DNA of 64,000 bases from Sanguibacter sp. HDW7 (GCF_011300875.1 NZ_CP049862.1:1798001-1862000); one strand, 5' to 3'. Shown: positions 1 through 8,996, counted from the first letter of the stretch. Numbers and translations: made by a program. The notes: a model not told the origin generated them from the sequence alone.

Positions 1-1417
1 TCCGGTCGCCCGACCACTCGGTGTGGAAGACGCCGCCCTTGTCGACACGCTGGTACGTGTGCGCTCCGAAGAAGTCGCGCTGCGCCTGGATGAGGTTCGC
101 GGGCAGACGCTCGGCACGCACGCCGTCGTAGTAGGCGAGCGACGACGAGAACGCGGGCGTCGGGACGCCGTTGAGCGCCGCCTGCGCGACGATCCTGCGC
201 CACGCGCCTACACCCTGGCCGACCTGCTCCGTGAAGTACGGGTCGGCGAGGAGCAGCGAGAGCTCCGGGTTGCGCTCGTAGGCCTCGGTGATGCGGTTGA
301 GGAAGCGGGCGCGGATGATGCAGCCGCCGCGCCAGATGCGCGCCATGGCGCCACGGTCGATGTTCCAGCCGAGCTCGGCCGACGCCGCGGCGATCTGGTC
401 GAAGCCCTGCGAGTACGCGACGACCTTCGACGCGAACAGCGCGAGGCGCACGTCCTCGATGAACGCGGCGCGGTCGGTGACGGCCCACGAGCCTGCCTCG
501 GCGGGCAGGACACGGCCGGCCTCGCGCTGCGGGACCGAGCCCGAGAGAGCGCGCGCGAACGTCGCCTCGGCGATGCCTGTGATCGGCACGCCCAGGTCGA
601 GGGCGTTCTGGACCGTCCAGCGGCCCGTGCCCTTCTGCTCGGCGCGGTCGAGCACGATGTCGACGAAAGCCTTGCCGGTCTCGGCGTCGACGTGCGCGAG
701 GACGTCGGCCGTGATCTCGATGAGGAACGACTCGAGGTCGCCCTTGTTCCACTCGGCGAAGATCTCGGCGATCTCGGCCGCCGAGGCACCCAGACCCTGC
801 TTGAGCAGGTCGTAGGCCTCGGCGATGAGCTGCATGTCGGCGTACTCGATGCCGTTGTGCACCATCTTGACGAAGTGGCCGGCGCCGTCCGGGCCGACGT
901 ACGTGCAGCACGGGACACCGTCGACCTTGGCCGAGATGTCCTCGAGGATCGGGCCGAGCCACTCGTAGGACTCGGGCGAGCCGCCGGGCATGATCGAGGG
1001 GCCGTTGAGTGCACCCTCCTCGCCGCCGGAGACGCCGGTGCCGACGAAGTGCAGGCCGTGGGCCTTGAGCTCGGCCTCGCGGCGACGCGTGTCGGGGAAG
1101 TGCGCGTTGCCCGCGTCGATGACGATGTCGCCCTCCTCGAGGAGGGGGACGAGCTCGGCGATGACGGCGTCCGTCGCGGCGCCCGCCTTCACCATGATGA
1201 CGACCTTGCGGGGCCGTGCGAGCGAGGCGACGAAGTCAGCCATCGACTCCGAGGCGACGAAGTCGCCGTCGTCACCGTGGTCGGCGACGAGCGAGGCCGT
1301 CTTGGCGTAGGAGCGGTTGTGCACCGCGACCGTGTAGCCGTGACGTGCGAAGTTGCGGGCAAGGTTGCGGCCCATCACCGCAAGCCCTGTGACGCCGATC
1401 TGGGCGCGTGCCGTCAT
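1..1417 (-). CDS. gnd: 6-phosphogluconate dehydrogenase, decarboxylating (last few codons outside window)
   Basis: Oxidative pentose phosphate enzyme that converts 6-phosphogluconate to ribulose-5-phosphate, CO2 and NADPH in the cytosol. The N-terminus carries the Rossmann motif GVTGLAVMGRNLA (residues 8-20), followed by NRSYAKT, whose Arg suggests NADP rather than NAD. The substrate-site motif FVKMVHNGIEY with the catalytic Lys is visible near residue 183. 472 codons lie in the window and the last ones read VFHTEWSGDR; the E. coli enzyme ends at HTEWLD, so only a few residues and the stop are missing. The ATG at 1417 is preceded by GGAGGGAG, a strong ribosome binding site. The length is that of the long bacterial Gnd class. 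The identification is secure. Confidence 0.95.
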   Translation of the reverse strand, partial: MTARAQIGVTGLAVMGRNLARNFARHGYTVAVHNRSYAKTASLVADHGDDGDFVASESMADFVASLARPRKVVIMVKAGAATDAVIAELVPLLEEGDIVIDAGNAHFPDTRRREAELKAHGLHFVGTGVSGGEEGALNGPSIMPGGSPESYEWLGPILEDISAKVDGVPCCTYVGPDGAGHFVKMVHNGIEYADMQLIAEAYDLLKQGLGASAAEIAEIFAEWNKGDLESFLIEITADVLAHVDAETGKAFVDIVLDRAEQKGTGRWTVQNALDLGVPITGIAEATFARALSGSVPQREAGRVLPAEAGSWAVTDRAAFIEDVRLALFASKVVAYSQGFDQIAAASAELGWNIDRGAMARIWRGGCIIRARFLNRITEAYERNPELSLLLADPYFTEQVGQGVGAWRRIVAQAALNGVPTPAFSSSLAYYDGVRAERLPANLIQAQRDFFGAHTYQRVDKGGVFHTEWSGDR

Positions 1418-1552
1418 CGTGTGAACTCTCCCTCCAGATGAACATGTTCCGCCTGCGAGGATATCGCGCGCCCCTCGCGGCCCGCCCCGGCGACCAGCAT
1501 GTGTCCGCCACCGTCCGCGGCGTGGCGCGCCCCGGGGCGCTTCGCCGATGCC

Positions 1553-1567
1553 TACAGTGACGCCATG
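1553..1567 (+). promoter_or_regulatory. -10 box for leaderless DUF3000 gene
   Basis: TACAGT at 1553-1558 lies 6 bases before the ATG at 1565. There is no ribosome binding site, so the mRNA probably starts at or next to the start codon. Confidence 0.55.
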
Positions 1568-2137
1568 GTCGCCACCGCGCTCACGCAGGTGCCCGCGCAG
1601 TTCGCGCAGGCGCTCACCTCGTTGCGTGCGGCCGCCCTCGACGCCGGGATCGAGGTGCGTGAGGTGCCCGCGCCGTCGCGCGCCGCCGCGTTCGCCGTGG
1701 CGCTCTCGGGCTCGCTCGCCCGCGCCGGCGCGCCCGATGACGAGGTCGCCGACGGCACCTTCGTCGTCCTCTACGACCCGCCCGTCACACCCGTCGACGA
1801 CGGCGTGTTCCGCGTCATCGTGCTCGTGCGCGCGGAGCTCGACGAGGAGATGTCGGGCGATCCCATGCTCCCCGAGGTCGCGTGGGACTGGATGCTCGAG
1901 GCCCTCGAGGCCTGCCCGGTCGAGGCGGTCGAGCCGGGCGGCTCGGTGACGCGGACCATCACGACGAGCCACGGCTCGGTCGCGGGCCGTCCCGAGGAGG
2001 TCGAGCTCGAGCTCCGTGCCTCATGGTCGTCGGTCGACCCCGCGGTCGGCGCGTTCCTCACGGCGTGGGCGCGCGTCCTGCGACTCTTCGCTGGCGTGCC
2101 GCCGCTCGGCGTGACGCTGCTCGACGACCGTCGCTGA
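1565..2137 (+). CDS. DUF3000 family protein
   Basis: A 190-residue acidic soluble protein that I recognise as the actinobacterial DUF3000 family; no function is established. It has no signal peptide or membrane segment. The family normally sits directly upstream of the RNase D/HRDC gene, as here, and in many actinobacteria this pair lies near hemE and dxs. An upstream in-frame ATG at 1499 would add 22 residues, but the -10 box at 1553-1558 lies inside that extension, so 1565 is preferred. The family call rests on sequence character and conserved position and is fairly firm. Confidence 0.75.
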   Translation: MVATALTQVPAQFAQALTSLRAAALDAGIEVREVPAPSRAAAFAVALSGSLARAGAPDDEVADGTFVVLYDPPVTPVDDGVFRVIVLVRAELDEEMSGDPMLPEVAWDWMLEALEACPVEAVEPGGSVTRTITTSHGSVAGRPEEVELELRASWSSVDPAVGAFLTAWARVLRLFAGVPPLGVTLLDDRR

Positions 2138-2208
2138 CGCTCTCGGTCCGTCCCGCACCGCCTGCTTCCCGCACCGCGTCGCTCCCGTGCCACGGAGCCG
2201 CGCGGGTC

Positions 2209-2224
2209 TAGCCTTGCCCCCATG
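2209..2224 (+). promoter_or_regulatory. -10 box for leaderless RNase D gene
   Basis: TAGCCT at 2209-2214 is followed by seven bases and the ATG at 2222. No Shine-Dalgarno sequence is present. Confidence 0.6.
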
Positions 2225-3463
2225 AGCCAGACCGCACCGTCCGCTTCCGCGGTCGAGGAACCCGACATCACCCCGCTCACAGCTCCTGCTGACGGCGTCC
2301 CCGACGTCCTCACGACCCCGGCGGGGCTCGCCCGCGCGGTCGAGGCGTTCGCGGGCGGCTCCGGCCCCGTCGCGGTCGATGCCGAGCGGGCCTCGGGCTA
2401 CCGGTACGGGCAGCAGAACTATCTCGTGCAGCTGCGTCGCGCGGGCGCGGGCACCGCGCTCGTCGACCCCGTCGCGCTCCCCGACCTCTCGGGTCTGAGC
2501 GACGCGCTCCACGGCGTCGAGTGGGTGTTCCACGCGGCGTCCCAGGACCTCCACGCGCTGAGCGAGCAGGGCCTCGTGCCGGACGCGATCTTCGACACGG
2601 AGCTCGCGGCGCGCCTCCTCGGTCTCGAGCGGGTGGGCCTCGGCGCGGTCGTCGCGGAGGTGCTCGGGCTCGGGCTCGCGAAGGAGCACTCGGCCGTCGA
2701 CTGGTCGACGCGCCCCCTGCCGGCCTCGTGGCTCACGTACGCGGCGCTCGACGTCGAGGTGCTCGTCGACCTGCGCGACGCGCTCGCCGAGAGGCTCGAG
2801 GCGCAGGGCAAGTCCGAGTGGGCCCGTCAGGAGTTCGAGGCCGTGCGGCTCGCGCCGCCGCCCGCTCCGCGCGTCGACCCGTGGCGTCGTGTGTCGGGCG
2901 TCCACTCGCTGCGATCGCGCCGCCAGCTCGGCGTCGTCCGGTCGCTGTGGGAGGCGCGCGAGGACAACGCGCGCCGGCGCGACATCTCGCCGGGCCGCGT
3001 CCTCCCCGACCGCGCGATCGTCGCGGCCGCGCAGGCGCTGCCCCGCAACGTCGGAGCGCTGACGGCGCTCCCGACGTTCGCGGGCCGCGGCACGTCGCGT
3101 CGCGCACCGATGTGGCAGTCGGCGATCGACGCGGGCCTGGCCCTGCCCGAGGCCGACCTGCCGCCGCTGCGCGGGCCCCGCACGGACGCCCCACCGCCGC
3201 CGCGCGCGTGGGCCGACCGCGAGCCCGAGGCCGCTGCGCGGCTCGACGCTGCGCGCGCGGTCGTCGTCGAGCTCTCCGAGCGCCTCGCGGTGCCCGTCGA
3301 GAACCTCCTGCAGCCGGACGCGCTGCGTCGGCTGTGCTGGACGCCGCCGCAGGTCGTCACGGAGGAGACCGTCACGGAGGCGCTCGCCGGTCGAGGTGCT
3401 CGCGCATGGCAGACCGAACTGCTCGCGGGGCCTCTCGCGGCCGCGATCGGCGCCGCCGGATAG
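2222..3463 (+). CDS. Ribonuclease D-like 3'-5' exonuclease with HRDC domain
   Basis: A 413-residue DEDDy exonuclease. The three exonuclease motifs are visible: VAVDAERASGYRYGQ near residue 55 (Exo I Asp and Glu), HAASQDLHAL near 103 (Exo II Asp), and YAALDVEVLVDL near 175 (Exo III Tyr and Asp). An HRDC nucleic-acid-binding region follows from about residue 215 to 295 (LRSLWEAREDNARRRDISPGRVLPD-type helices), with a second helical segment at the C-terminus. RNase D trims 3' ends of stable RNA precursors in E. coli; that role here is inferred. Its stop codon TAG forms part of the -10 box of the next gene. Confidence 0.88.
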   Translation: MSQTAPSASAVEEPDITPLTAPADGVPDVLTTPAGLARAVEAFAGGSGPVAVDAERASGYRYGQQNYLVQLRRAGAGTALVDPVALPDLSGLSDALHGVEWVFHAASQDLHALSEQGLVPDAIFDTELAARLLGLERVGLGAVVAEVLGLGLAKEHSAVDWSTRPLPASWLTYAALDVEVLVDLRDALAERLEAQGKSEWARQEFEAVRLAPPPAPRVDPWRRVSGVHSLRSRRQLGVVRSLWEAREDNARRRDISPGRVLPDRAIVAAAQALPRNVGALTALPTFAGRGTSRRAPMWQSAIDAGLALPEADLPPLRGPRTDAPPPPRAWADREPEAAARLDAARAVVVELSERLAVPVENLLQPDALRRLCWTPPQVVTEETVTEALAGRGARAWQTELLAGPLAAAIGAAG

Positions 3464-3475
3464 GGTTGTCGGGTG
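3461..3475 (+). promoter_or_regulatory. -10 box overlapping the RNase D stop codon
   Basis: TAGGGT at 3461-3466 lies 6 bases before the GTG at 3473. Its first three bases are the TAG stop of the RNase D gene, so promoter and stop codon share sequence. Confidence 0.6.
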
Positions 3476-4477
3476 CTGCACATCGAGACCGTCACCGACC
3501 CTGCCGAGTGGAACCGACTGGTGGACGCCGGGGGTGGTCATCCGCTCCAGCTGTGGGGCTGGGGCGAGGTCAAGGCCACGGGCGCGTGGCGTCCGCTGCG
3601 GCTGCGCGCGGTCGCCGAGGACGGGACGACGGTCGGCGGCGCGCAGGTGCTCGTGCGCCGGCTCCCGGCGCCCTTCCGCGCCTTCGCGCACGTGCCGCGC
3701 GGGCCGTTCGTCGGCTCCGACGGGGTCGGCACGGAGGCTGAGCGCTCCGCGGTCGCGCAGGCCGTCGTCGAGCACTGCCGCCGCGAGGTCAAGGGCATCG
3801 GCATCGCTCTCGAGCCCGACTGGGACGCCGGCACGAACGTCGACCTGCCCGGGTCACGCCCTGCCGCGCACACGATCCTCTACCCGAGCACGCTCGTCCT
3901 CGACCTCACGAAGACCGAGGACGAGTTGCTCGCGGCAGCCGGTCGTTCGACGCGCTACGACATCCGCAAGGCCGCACGGACGGGCCTCGACGTCCGGCGC
4001 GTCACGGACGAGGCCGAGGTGCGCGCGGTCATCGCGCTCTACCGGGTCTCGGCCGAGCACGCGGGCTTCGCGCTCCACGACGACGACTACTACCTCGCGA
4101 TCCACCGCGAGCTGGGCGAGGCCTCGCTGCTCGTCGCGGCGTTCGAGGACGGCCGACCGTGCTCGTTCGTCTGGGACGTGCTCTCGGGCTCGACGGCGTT
4201 CGAGCTCTACGGCGGCGTCGACGACGCGGGGCGCAGGCTGCGTGCCAACGCCCCCGTGAAGTGGCACGCGGTGCGGCTCGCGGCGGAGGCCGGGGCTCGT
4301 CGCTATGACATGAACGGCCTGCTCAACGACGGCATCAGCGAGTTCAAGAAGTCGTTCGCCCAGCACACGGACGAGCTCGTGGGCACGCTCGAGGTGCCGT
4401 TCGGGCCGATGTTCGACGTGTGGGACCGCGTGCTGCCGACCGCGAAGAAGGCCGTGCGCCGCCTGCGTCGCGGCTGA
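3473..4477 (+). CDS. FemA/FemB-like peptidoglycan bridge aminoacyltransferase
   Basis: A 334-residue protein of the FemABX family. These enzymes use aminoacyl-tRNA to add amino acids to the peptide stem or cross-bridge of lipid II at the inner membrane face. It shows two GNAT-like halves: an N-terminal part with HPLQLWGWGEVK near residue 23 and a C-terminal part with RSTRYDIRKAARTGL near 159 and APVKWHAVRLAAEAG near 262. The typical ending DGISEFKKSF near residue 290 is present. The C-terminus is Arg-rich. The GTG start follows a leaderless -10 box. Which residue is transferred cannot be read from the sequence. Confidence 0.82.
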   Translation: MLHIETVTDPAEWNRLVDAGGGHPLQLWGWGEVKATGAWRPLRLRAVAEDGTTVGGAQVLVRRLPAPFRAFAHVPRGPFVGSDGVGTEAERSAVAQAVVEHCRREVKGIGIALEPDWDAGTNVDLPGSRPAAHTILYPSTLVLDLTKTEDELLAAAGRSTRYDIRKAARTGLDVRRVTDEAEVRAVIALYRVSAEHAGFALHDDDYYLAIHRELGEASLLVAAFEDGRPCSFVWDVLSGSTAFELYGGVDDAGRRLRANAPVKWHAVRLAAEAGARRYDMNGLLNDGISEFKKSFAQHTDELVGTLEVPFGPMFDVWDRVLPTAKKAVRRLRRG

Positions 4478-4525
4478 TCCGAGGCCTGTCGCGGGACCTC
4501 GGTCCCTCCGCTTGCGCTTTTTACT

Positions 4526-4540
4526 GATACCCGCGGTATC
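4526..4540. promoter_or_regulatory. Palindromic operator candidate upstream of fadA
   Basis: GATACC-CGC-GGTATC is a perfect 6-bp inverted repeat with a 3-base spacer. It overlaps a plausible -10 (TATCGT, 4537-4542) that sits 19 bases after TTGCGC (4512-4517), so a bound repressor would block transcription. The size suits a TetR- or LacI-type regulator. No regulator gene lies next to it. Confidence 0.5.
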
Positions 4541-4595
4541 GTGTACCTGAACGAGCGAACAGCTCCGGACACCGTCGTCCAGATCAGGAGAAGCC

Positions 4596-5852
4596 ATGCC
4601 CGTGGCCCAGCCCGCACGTCGCGCACTGCGCGACGTCGTCTTCGTCGAGGGGGTGCGCTCCCCGTTCGGCAAGGCGCGTCCCGACGGCCTCTACGCCGAG
4701 ACCCGCGCCGACGACCTAGCCGTCGCCGTCCTGCGCGGCCTCCTCGACCGCGTCCCGAACCTCCCCCACGACCGCATCGACGAGGTCGCGATCGCCGCGA
4801 CGACCCAGCGCGGCGACCAGGGCCTCACCCTCGGCCGCTCCGTCGCCGTCCTCGCAGGACTGCTCCGCACCGTCCCCGGCTTCGCGATCGACCGCATGTG
4901 CGCAGGAGCCATGACCGCCGTGACGACGACCGCGTCGGCGATCGCCACGGGCATGCAGGACGTGACGATCGCCGGAGGCGTCGAGCACATGGGCCACCAC
5001 CCCATGGGCTTCGACGCCGACCCCAACCCTCGCTTCGTCGCCGACCGGCTCGTCGCGGGCGACGCGCTCGTCATGGGCGCGACCGCCGAGACGCTCCACG
5101 ACCGGCTCCCCCACCTCACGAAGGAGCGCGCCGACGCGTACGGCGCCGAGTCGCAGCGCCGCTACGCCGCCGCGCTCGCCGCAGGACGCGTCGAGCCCGA
5201 CCTCGTCCCGGTCGCGATCCGCTCCGCCGAGCTCGGCTGGGGCCTCGCGACCGCCGACGAGCTCCCGCGCCCCGGCACGACCGTCGAGGGCATGCGCGAC
5301 CTCAAGACCCCGTTCCGCCCCGGAGGCCGCGTCACCGCGGGCAACGCCTCGCCCCTCACCGACGGCTCGACGATGTGCCTGCTCGCGTCGGGCGAGACCG
5401 CCGCCGAGCTCGACCTGCCCGTCCGCATGCGCCTCGTGTCGTTCGCGTACGCGGGCGTCGACCCCGAGGTCATGGGGCTGGGCCCCATCCCCGCGACGGA
5501 GCGCGCCCTGCGCAGCGCCGGCCTGACGATCGACGACATCGGCCTCGTCGAGATCAACGAGGCGTTCGCGATCCAGGTCCTCGCGTTCACCGACCACTTC
5601 GGGCTCGCCGACGACGACGTGCGGGTCAACCCCGACGGCGGCGCGATCGCCGTCGGGCACCCGCTGGCGTCCTCGGGCGTACGCCTCATGACGCAGCTCG
5701 CCCGCCACTTCGAGTCGCACCCGGAGGTCCGCTACGGCCTCACGACGATGTGCGTCGGGCTCGGCATGGGCGGCACCGTGGTCTGGGAGAACCCGCACCA
5801 CGCCGACTACTCGGGCCACGTGCCCGCCGCGACCGAGGGGACCGACCGATGA
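4596..5852 (+). CDS. fadA: Acetyl-CoA C-acyltransferase (3-ketoacyl-CoA thiolase)
   Basis: A 418-residue thiolase that would cleave 3-ketoacyl-CoA to acetyl-CoA and a shortened acyl-CoA in the last step of beta-oxidation. The nucleophile lies in DRMCAGAM (C102). The downstream motifs are VEINEAFAIQV, GGAIAVGHPLASSG with the catalytic His, and the second catalytic Cys in TTMCVGLGMGGT. AGGAGA precedes the ATG at good spacing. It overlaps fadB by four bases (ATGA), so the two are co-translated as the alpha/beta parts of a fatty acid oxidation complex. The palindrome at 4526-4540 probably regulates both. Confidence 0.92.
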   Translation: MPVAQPARRALRDVVFVEGVRSPFGKARPDGLYAETRADDLAVAVLRGLLDRVPNLPHDRIDEVAIAATTQRGDQGLTLGRSVAVLAGLLRTVPGFAIDRMCAGAMTAVTTTASAIATGMQDVTIAGGVEHMGHHPMGFDADPNPRFVADRLVAGDALVMGATAETLHDRLPHLTKERADAYGAESQRRYAAALAAGRVEPDLVPVAIRSAELGWGLATADELPRPGTTVEGMRDLKTPFRPGGRVTAGNASPLTDGSTMCLLASGETAAELDLPVRMRLVSFAYAGVDPEVMGLGPIPATERALRSAGLTIDDIGLVEINEAFAIQVLAFTDHFGLADDDVRVNPDGGAIAVGHPLASSGVRLMTQLARHFESHPEVRYGLTTMCVGLGMGGTVVWENPHHADYSGHVPAATEGTDR

Positions 5853-7960
5853 CCACGACGACCGCACGCGCCGAGCGCGTCGCACGCTCCCTCGTCCGCG
5901 ACGTGACGATGGCCGGCGGCGCCGGGACGATGGCCCTGCTCACCCTCGACAACGGCCTCGACCACACCAGGCCGACGACGCTCGGGCCCGAAGGGCTCGC
6001 CGGGCTGCGCGCAGCGCTCGAGGGCATGCGCGACCGCGCGGCCGCCGGCGAGATCCAGGCCATCGGCATGACGGGCAAGCCGTACGTCCTCGCTGCGGGA
6101 GCCGACCTCACGCAGGCGGGCTCGCTCGCGACCCGCGACGAGGCGCGCGAGCTCGGACGCGCCGGCCACGCCGCGTACAGCCTCCTGCACGACGCGGGCG
6201 TGCCGACGTTCGCGTTCGTCAACGGCGTCGCGCTCGGCGGCGGCCTCGAGCTCGCGCTCGCGTGCGACTATCGCACCGTGTCGACCTCCGCCGGGGCGCT
6301 CGCGCTGCCCGAGACCTCGCTCGGGCTCGTGCCCGGCTGGGGGGGCGCGCACCTCGTGCCGCGCCTCGTCGGCATCGAGCGCGCGTGCGAGGTCATCCTC
6401 GTGCGCCCCGCGCAGAACAAGCCCTACAAGCCCGCCGAGGCAGTCGACATCGGGCTCGCGGACATCCTTCTCGACAGCGCCGACTTCCTCGCCCGCTCGA
6501 TCGCGTGGGCTGCGTCCGTCGTCCGCGGCGAGACTGTCGTCACACGCCCCGAGCCCGTCGAGGCCGACGAGTGGGCCGCCGTCGTCGCGCGCGCCCGCGC
6601 GCAGGTCGACATCGTCGTCGCGGGGGCCCGCCCCGCCCCGTACCGGGCGCTCGACCTGCTCGCCCTCGGCCCGGGCACGTCCCGCGAGGAGGGCTTCGCC
6701 GCCGAGGACGAGGCGCTCGCCGACCTCCTCATGACCGACGAGCTGCGCGCGAGCATCTACGCGTTCACGAACGTCTCGGGCGCGAAGAAGCCGCAGGGTG
6801 CCCCGCCCAAGGAGCTTGCGCGCCCCGTGACCCGGGTCGGCGTCGTCGGCGCGGGCCTCATGGCCGCGCAGCTCGCGCTCCTGCTCGCGCAGCGTCTCGG
6901 CGTGCCCGTCGTCATGCGGGACCTCGATGACGAGCGCGTCGCCAAGGGCCTCGCGCACGTCCGCGGGACCGTCGAGAAGCTCGTCGGCTCAGGTCGTATG
7001 TCGACCGACGCGGGCGCGCGCATCGTCGCGTCCGTCGACGGCACGACCGTCCTCGAGGACATGGCGGCGTGCGACCTCGTCATCGAGGCCGTCACCGAGG
7101 TGCTCTCCCTCAAGAAGCGGGTGCTCGCCGAGGTCGAGGGCATCGTCGGTCCCGAGACCGTGCTCGCGACGAACACCTCGGCGCTCTCCGTCAGCGAGAT
7201 GGCCGCGGACCTCGTGCATCCCGAGCGCGTCGTCGGTCTGCACTTCTTCAACCCGGTCGCGCAGATGCCTCTCGTCGAGGTCGTCCGCGCGGACGCGACC
7301 GACGAGGCGACCCTCGCGACCGCGTTCGCCGTCGCGGCCAAGCTGCGCAAGACGGCCGTCGGCGTCGCCGACCGGCCCGGCTTCGTCGTCAACCGTCTCC
7401 TCGTCCTGCTGCTCGGGGAGATCGTCCGCGCCGTCGAGGAGGGCACGCCAGTCGAGGTCGCCGACCGTGCGCTGCGGCCGCTAGGCCTGCCCATGGGACC
7501 GTACGCGCTCTTCGACCTCGTCGGGCCTGCGGTGGGCCTCCACGTCCTCACGTCGCTGCGCGAGGACCTCGGCGAGCGGTTCGCGCGGTCTCCCGGGCTC
7601 GAGCGCATCGTCGCGGAAGGCATCAAGGTCGTCCTGCCGCCGATCGCCAAGGGGCTTCCCGCGCGGGTCGACCCCGCGATCCAGGAGGTGTTCGGCGAGC
7701 CGGGCGGGCCGGGTGCGCTCGACGAGGCCGGGGTGCTCGAGCGCGTGCTCACGGCGCTCGCGGTCGAGATCGGGCACATGCTCGACGAGGGGGTCGTCGC
7801 CGACGTCAGCCAGATCGACGTCTGCATGATCCTCGGCGCCGGCTGGCACTTCGCGACGGGTGGCATCGCGCCGTACCTCGACCGCACGGGCACGTCCGAG
7901 CGGGTTCTGGGCCGTCGACTGCTCCCCGACGGCGTCGCCAACGTCCCCCACGCCTCCTGA
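5849..7960 (+). CDS. fadB: Enoyl-CoA hydratase / 3-hydroxyacyl-CoA dehydrogenase
   Basis: A 703-residue bifunctional beta-oxidation enzyme. The first about 290 residues form a crotonase domain with the oxyanion-hole stretch PYVLAAGADL and FVNGVALGGGLELALACDY. A Rossmann NAD domain begins near residue 325 (VGVVGAGLMAAQLA), and the dehydrogenase signature GLHFFNPVAQMPLVEVV lies near 465. The C-terminal helical dehydrogenase domain completes the fold. The ATG overlaps the fadA stop. A 49-base hairpin starts 12 bases after its stop. The length matches the FadB/FadJ class of roughly 700-730 residues. Confidence 0.93.
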   Translation: MTTTTARAERVARSLVRDVTMAGGAGTMALLTLDNGLDHTRPTTLGPEGLAGLRAALEGMRDRAAAGEIQAIGMTGKPYVLAAGADLTQAGSLATRDEARELGRAGHAAYSLLHDAGVPTFAFVNGVALGGGLELALACDYRTVSTSAGALALPETSLGLVPGWGGAHLVPRLVGIERACEVILVRPAQNKPYKPAEAVDIGLADILLDSADFLARSIAWAASVVRGETVVTRPEPVEADEWAAVVARARAQVDIVVAGARPAPYRALDLLALGPGTSREEGFAAEDEALADLLMTDELRASIYAFTNVSGAKKPQGAPPKELARPVTRVGVVGAGLMAAQLALLLAQRLGVPVVMRDLDDERVAKGLAHVRGTVEKLVGSGRMSTDAGARIVASVDGTTVLEDMAACDLVIEAVTEVLSLKKRVLAEVEGIVGPETVLATNTSALSVSEMAADLVHPERVVGLHFFNPVAQMPLVEVVRADATDEATLATAFAVAAKLRKTAVGVADRPGFVVNRLLVLLLGEIVRAVEEGTPVEVADRALRPLGLPMGPYALFDLVGPAVGLHVLTSLREDLGERFARSPGLERIVAEGIKVVLPPIAKGLPARVDPAIQEVFGEPGGPGALDEAGVLERVLTALAVEIGHMLDEGVVADVSQIDVCMILGAGWHFATGGIAPYLDRTGTSERVLGRRLLPDGVANVPHAS

Positions 7961-7972
7961 TCCCTCTCCCGC

Positions 7973-8021
7973 ACGGATTGGCGGCTTCCGACCATTCGAT
8001 GGTCGGAAGCCGTCAATCCGT
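7973..8021. repeat. Long hairpin, copy 1 of a covarying palindrome family
   Basis: The arms at 7973-7995 and 7999-8021 pair over 23 positions with a single mismatch around a TCG loop. The outer part (ACGGATTG...CAATCCGT) and the inner part (TTCCGnCC...GGnCGGAA) are shared with the element at 45203-45253. The four other variable positions differ in both arms together, so pairing is kept. There is no U tract. It may serve as a terminator of fadB or as a REP-like element. Confidence 0.8.
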
Positions 8022-8156
8022 CAGGTGGGGGCGGACAGCGCGTCCGGGATGTGAGACGTTCAGGCGAAGCCCTCGCATCCCGAGCAACGCGGTCTACTTT
8101 CTGGCTCAGAAGAGCGGACGCCCGGACGGGGCGCCCCCGGAACCAGGAGGATCCCC

Positions 8157-8996
8157 ATGGCACGCAGCGACGTCCTCGTCTCGGCCGACTGGGCCGAGGC
8201 CAACCTCGCCACCCCCGGCATCGTCTTCGTCGAGGTCGACGAGGACACGACGGCCTACGACGGCGCCCACATCCCGGGCGCGATCAAGCTCGACTGGAAG
8301 CTCGACCTCCAGGACGCCGTCCGCCGTGACTTCGTCGACCGCGCCGGCTTCGAGGCGCTGCTCTCCGCCCGCGGCGTCGCGAACGACGACACCGTCGTCC
8401 TCTACGGCGGCAACAACAACTGGTTCGCGGCGTACGCGTTCTGGTACTTCAAGCTCTACGGCCACCAGGACGTCCGCCTCGTCGACGGCGGCCGCAAGAA
8501 GTGGGAGCTCGACGGTCGCCCCCTCGACGCTGAGACCGTGGCCCGCCCCGCGACGCAGTACGTCGCGACCGAGCAGGACCTCACGCTCCGCGCGTTCCGC
8601 GACGAGGTCGTCGCGTCGATCGGCGGCAAGAACCTCGTCGACGTCCGCTCGCCCGAGGAGTTCACGGGCAAGATCCTCGGACCGGCCCACCTCCCCCAGG
8701 AGCACGCGCAGCGTGGCGGCCACGTCCCCGGTGCGATCAACGTCCCGTGGTCGAAGGCCGCGAACGACGACGGCACGTTCCGTTCCGACGCCGAGCTCGC
8801 CGAGCTCTACGGCGCTGCGGGCATCGACACGTCGCGCTCGACCATCGCCTACTGCCGGATCGGCGAGCGTTCGAGCCACACGTGGTTCGTCCTCTCCCAG
8901 CTCCTCGACCTTCCCGACGTCAAGAACTACGACGGCTCGTGGGTCGAGTACGGCTCCCTCGTCGGCGCGCCCATCGAGGTCCCCGTCCCGGCCTGA
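8157..8996 (+). CDS. sseA: Thiosulfate / 3-mercaptopyruvate sulfurtransferase (tandem rhodanese)
   Basis: A 279-residue cytosolic sulfurtransferase with two rhodanese domains (about residues 5-125 and 150-275). The active loop CRIGERS, with C233 as the persulfide-carrying cysteine, is in the second domain and is the form typical of actinobacterial SseA/CysA enzymes. The first domain lacks a catalytic Cys and keeps a structural role (YGGNNNWFAAY). AGGAGG lies before the ATG. The next gene is the DUF1416/SseC partner 29 bases downstream, the usual actinobacterial pairing, which points to sulfur transfer or thiosulfate handling. Confidence 0.9.
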   Translation: MARSDVLVSADWAEANLATPGIVFVEVDEDTTAYDGAHIPGAIKLDWKLDLQDAVRRDFVDRAGFEALLSARGVANDDTVVLYGGNNNWFAAYAFWYFKLYGHQDVRLVDGGRKKWELDGRPLDAETVARPATQYVATEQDLTLRAFRDEVVASIGGKNLVDVRSPEEFTGKILGPAHLPQEHAQRGGHVPGAINVPWSKAANDDGTFRSDAELAELYGAAGIDTSRSTIAYCRIGERSSHTWFVLSQLLDLPDVKNYDGSWVEYGSLVGAPIEVPVPA

